The notes under the pieces are model-generated. The model was not told the origin of the DNA. It worked only from the letters and a program-made list of their open reading frames with translations, and searched no databases. A program made the translations under genes and the position numbers. A DNA stretch of 8,654 bases from contig JAITOQ010000109.1 in assembly GCA_031289865.1 (NCBI GenBank), positions 1 to 8,654 of the forward strand, in the 5' to 3' direction. This DNA comes from Clostridiales bacterium (GTDB lineage: Bacteria; Bacillota; Clostridia; Christensenellales; JAISNN01). This document shows positions 8,101 to 8,654 of the stretch, one piece after another; the stretch's first letter is position 1, and each line of letters begins with the position of its first letter.

Positions 8101-8654
8101 AAAAAGACAAAAAATTTGATAGCGGTACTTTCCTCCGCGCTCCTCTTAATGAGCGTAAATTCTTCCTCCGCGCCCGTCGCCGCATATCTTGCGAGTGCCA
8201 TGACCGCACCGCGCTTCCGCTCCTTTGCGCCGTAACCCGAAAATAGCTTTTCGCGCTTTCGGACGAAAAAGCTCAAATTGCCGTCGTATTCCTTTATCGC
8301 GTGCAAAATCTCCGCGTCCTTCGGGTCGGTTTCCCTCTCCGACTTTGGCAAATCGATGAGTAACGCATATTCGATATTCTTTCCGTCGTTGGACGCGGAC
8401 AGCACCTCTGCGCGCCGAATCGCCTCAAAAAGCTGTTCACGCCCCCCTATAAACTCCGAAATAACCACCGCCGTCTTATTTTCGTCGGCGACTTCGGGAT
8501 AATCCATACGGAAAACATAGCGCGGTTCGGAAAAAAACTCGGCAATTTGATTTACAAAACAAAACGCGGTTTTTAAAAACACGATATAAAAAAACGGAGT
8601 CAACGCATACGCGTATCTATTTCCTATCAAAAGAAGCGCGCCCGCGGTCATGAG
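2166..8654 (-). CDS. ndvB: Cyclic beta-1,2-glucan synthase (GT84-cyclisation-GH94), 5' end cut by window
   Basis: The frame gives 2161 residues from the Met at 8651 and stays open to the edge (codon CTC at 8654-8652). Full-length relatives are near 2800, so several hundred N-terminal residues are outside. The protein should be an inner-membrane enzyme making cyclic beta-1,2-glucan from UDP-glucose. In order: membrane end (5-35); GT84 (60-330) with D100, D185-x-D187, H284-D285 and RxxRW (315-319); membrane block (350-515); glycoamylase-like cyclisation domain (528-945) with TSPTNIG (569-575), YNWYD (634-638), Glu775, Glu815, Glu884 and AHHQGM (899-904); GH94 N-type domain (975-1230); alpha/beta linker (1250-1420); second N-type domain (1440-1690) with NSREN (1472-1476) and DPVSD (1484-1488); GH94 catalytic barrel (1690-2090) with GGAVGFRDQLQD (1721-1732), HWWH (1763-1766), the general-acid motif GDWND (1856-1860), NGGQYTHA and GWSWYTGSA; C-terminal beta domain. 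The GH94 part is strongly conserved and the GT part more divergent. No frameshift is seen. Confidence 0.9.
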   Translation of the reverse strand, partial: LMTAGALLLIGNRYAYALTPFFYIVFLKTAFCFVNQIAEFFSEPRYVFRMDYPEVADENKTAVVISEFIGGREQLFEAIRRAEVLSASNDGKNIEYALLIDLPKSERETDPKDAEILHAIKEYDGNLSFFVRKREKLFSGYGAKERKRGAVMALARYAATGAEEEFTLIKRSAEESTAIKFFVFLDDDNELLPGSVKGLINGIIHPLNDAFDLMTLAAKYNMYSIGHGYAKRFLNDSGIESYPYYSGLFYKLFNREIFTGKGIVRAHSLYNKLYGKLPENRVLSHDIIEGAVLNSVSSGTVTFEDAPKDFSSDTDRYLRWSKGDLLLLIFLKNRVRDSSGKRIPLRIPPLYKTIIAVNAAQVLNAFCLFAVLGTAYFFGLNFLGCLFAMLFARFLSAAFSAVTALFSKSRLRYKVQRALRGVYREIRDFLISPFYAVSGIVLSVKTIHQLLFNQQKVLEWKTFYHSQKNKKRAIGYLIPSFLVFTILAVVGYILFGSFTVAAAAAVYAAAFLLNSEIGRERKKTHDQRTLDLLEETAEKTYKFFEENLKENPLICDNLQIEPSIGTSDNTSPTNIGFSALAEVARYFIATERGAAKSDRIFGEKIHAEQFRKAYDNLERITAAAEKLPKKWGHLYNWYDIRNRSVLHPSFVSSVDSANFVTAMITVKEFLQGGTSDEKALSKEEREECDKLISRIERLTCEADFSKLYDFKRDLFYIGYNAESGEYAAHYDLLASESRLLSYLGAINSLPCWFKLGRKIARAEGNTLYSWSGTMFEYLMADIFLKSPKGSLLYRSSKNAARVQSKTKCKGFFGLSESGYYRFDENMKYQYQAFGVNTLSLKSKTNECVIAPYASFLALKTLDKKAVKNLLKLKSAGLMGEYGFFEAKDFNADKTVASYMAHHQGMILCSIANYLSDNVLCRLFMNDERIASGRNLLAEKNIEVRSPKSVKNNLFLLSGAKTAPSVFIEKPQDFPYCRTISNGNYHIVADESGRAYSVFDKISVTKENEGIGDPEGKYLYIDDGESMTSPTYAPLFTESRSKCAEFFSDKCVYTDTRRCAVHTVRIPTGFSGEIHSFQIKNDTDRTRNYRLCFFGGDIVLGDRNAYLSHKNFYNMFVTMKNPTPNCVTAERKRIYAGDKNYYAAMLVKGLEKIEPICSRYHFIGRNRTLKNPIAAERGAMEISDAFPNIGDVLEPCFGFSANAEIKKGESLEFSVVIVAAKSEDERNELLRRANTAVFDKLIKASPEPIWYERHTVLNEEECEIEGELLTRILYVPLSSQKLHDISERENSRLYRDCSENFEAKLLYYKHVSDRDEGYLVSLLKVFNRIHSTGIAVRFVLCEPRFDPYHDPIKRLVRRYVRDFSSVILIGNDPTAESLFEKNAFVNLNEYRERPFGTLSLSRSNALYESDEPPQFVAESQKPKAALYSGAGYFTTDGGYCADALPALPYSNVIAGVRGGCIVTDNGGGYTFFQNSRENKGSALSFDPVSDTASESLCLMYGNKLTRINRRGAYFEHKNGETVFFHDFDALSARVSTYMILDGGARVYEVGITNKKDRLQECAVLLDIELALGSKKNQNLYYEYHGDSVTAANPSNGQTVILKTFGGEVIKDRNGIFSREGRLVSDCISDEKIPAFSAIYTAKIRPSGTRKMYFVFASGESDISALFPEEIDTEKQKALNEFKALNNIRVDTCDKYLDTMFNHRLMYQLVSSRIRGRCGFYQAGGAVGFRDQLQDMLGLLYRDPAAVREHILLCAARQYTEGDVMHWWHSPRLGVRTRISDDKLFLPYAAFAYIHATGDDAILKERVPYLKSEPLFSHEHSRMETPKNAHDAPLSEHLERAIESALRYGEHDLLLMGSGDWNDALDHIGVKGRGESVWLSMFAYKVLTMYKGTHALENRLKYIEHELRLKKAVDSHGYDGAQYKRAFTDDGEWLGSRDGKYCTLDLLSQSWAVLSGIGDKRKTDSALDRARMLIDRKKNIVKLFEPPFTPEKYFGYISSYPYGTRENGGQYTHAVMWYISALFHAGRADEGYDILSMINPARIMATDGKDLFLGEPYVLSADVSTGGRAGWSWYTGSASLMYRVILEDMLGITLRNNMLSIKPNLPSALERVKVEYRRKDAVYRIEIIKKQGIEKGFLVNGVNLSGNYGIALKDEGSYEIKVFV
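2245..2277 (+). terminator. Strong rightward intrinsic terminator inside the glucan synthase gene
   Basis: ACAAGGAATC (2245-2254) pairs perfectly with GATTCCTTGT (2262-2271) around the 7-base loop CTTTTTC, followed by T through 2277. This is a textbook factor-independent terminator for plus-strand transcription. It lies within the opposite-strand gene, where the same bases encode about residues 2126-2136 (K-K-Q-G-I-E-K-G-F-L-V). On the minus strand no T-run follows the stem, so it should not terminate the glucan synthase message. It is the best candidate end for transcripts of the rightward genes. Confidence 0.65.
6003..6068. repeat. 12-base perfect inverted repeat with 42-base spacer inside ndvB
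   Basis: AAAAAAGCCGTA (6003-6014) and TACGGCTTTTTT (6057-6068) are exact reverse complements. A small nested pair, CTTTT (6034-6038) and AAAAG (6046-6050), lies in the spacer. The arms encode KKAV (862-865) and the conserved YGFF (880-883) of the cyclisation domain. Either strand could form a hairpin ending in a U-run. It may be a coincidence of codon choice. Confidence 0.35.
7265..7291. repeat. 10-base perfect inverted repeat with 7-base loop inside ndvB
   Basis: AAAAGGTTTT (7265-7274) and AAAACCTTTT (7282-7291) pair perfectly around CCATTCC. They encode about residues 454-463 (Q-K-V-L-E-W-K-T-F-Y), in the cytosolic loop between membrane segments after the GT domain. There are only two G/C pairs and no clear trailing T-run, so terminator activity is doubtful. 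Confidence 0.35.

Overview
The window has two parts: a short rightward cluster (1-2068) and one very large leftward gene (2166 to the right edge). They converge on a 97-base gap. The rightward part holds a PiT-family phosphate permease, its DUF47/PhoU-like partner, and an unrecognised 94-residue protein with a Pro/Gly-rich head and one C-terminal membrane segment. The leftward gene is a multidomain cyclic beta-1,2-glucan synthase of the NdvB/ChvB/Cgs type. It is cut by the right edge, so its N-terminus is missing.

Pit and DUF47 are 18 bases apart and almost certainly co-transcribed. The pair is a common bacterial low-affinity phosphate uptake unit. The 151-base gap after DUF47 holds a perfect 7-1-7 inverted repeat on the DUF47 stop codon, a possible weak promoter, three 7-base-spaced TTAC repeats, and an A/T-rich hairpin with a short T-run just before the small gene's ribosome site. 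Segments of this gap can also pair with the hairpin's left arm, which would fit an attenuator-like leader.

The big gene encodes 2161 residues from its first in-window Met. In order these are the end of a membrane segment, a GT84 glycosyltransferase domain, a membrane block, a glycoamylase-like central (cyclisation) domain, two GH94 N-terminal-type beta domains separated by an alpha/beta linker, the GH94 (alpha/alpha)6 catalytic domain, and a small C-terminal beta domain. The reading frame is unbroken. The product should polymerise glucose from UDP-glucose into beta-1,2-glucan, cyclise it, and trim it by phosphorolysis.

The most unusual non-coding signal is a near-ideal rightward intrinsic terminator (10-bp stem, 7-base loop, 7 T) at 2245-2277, inside the 3' end of the glucan synthase gene on the opposite strand. 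It suggests that rightward transcripts run about 110 bases antisense into that gene. Two further long perfect inverted repeats lie deeper in the gene.

The organism is probably an uncultured Clostridia-type Firmicute. This rests on the Pit-DUF47 arrangement, strong purine-rich ribosome sites, intrinsic terminators and the divergent Firmicute-like NdvB. No rRNA or marker gene is present, so the assignment is weak. I see no mobile element, CRISPR array, tRNA or rRNA, and no clearly new multi-gene system.
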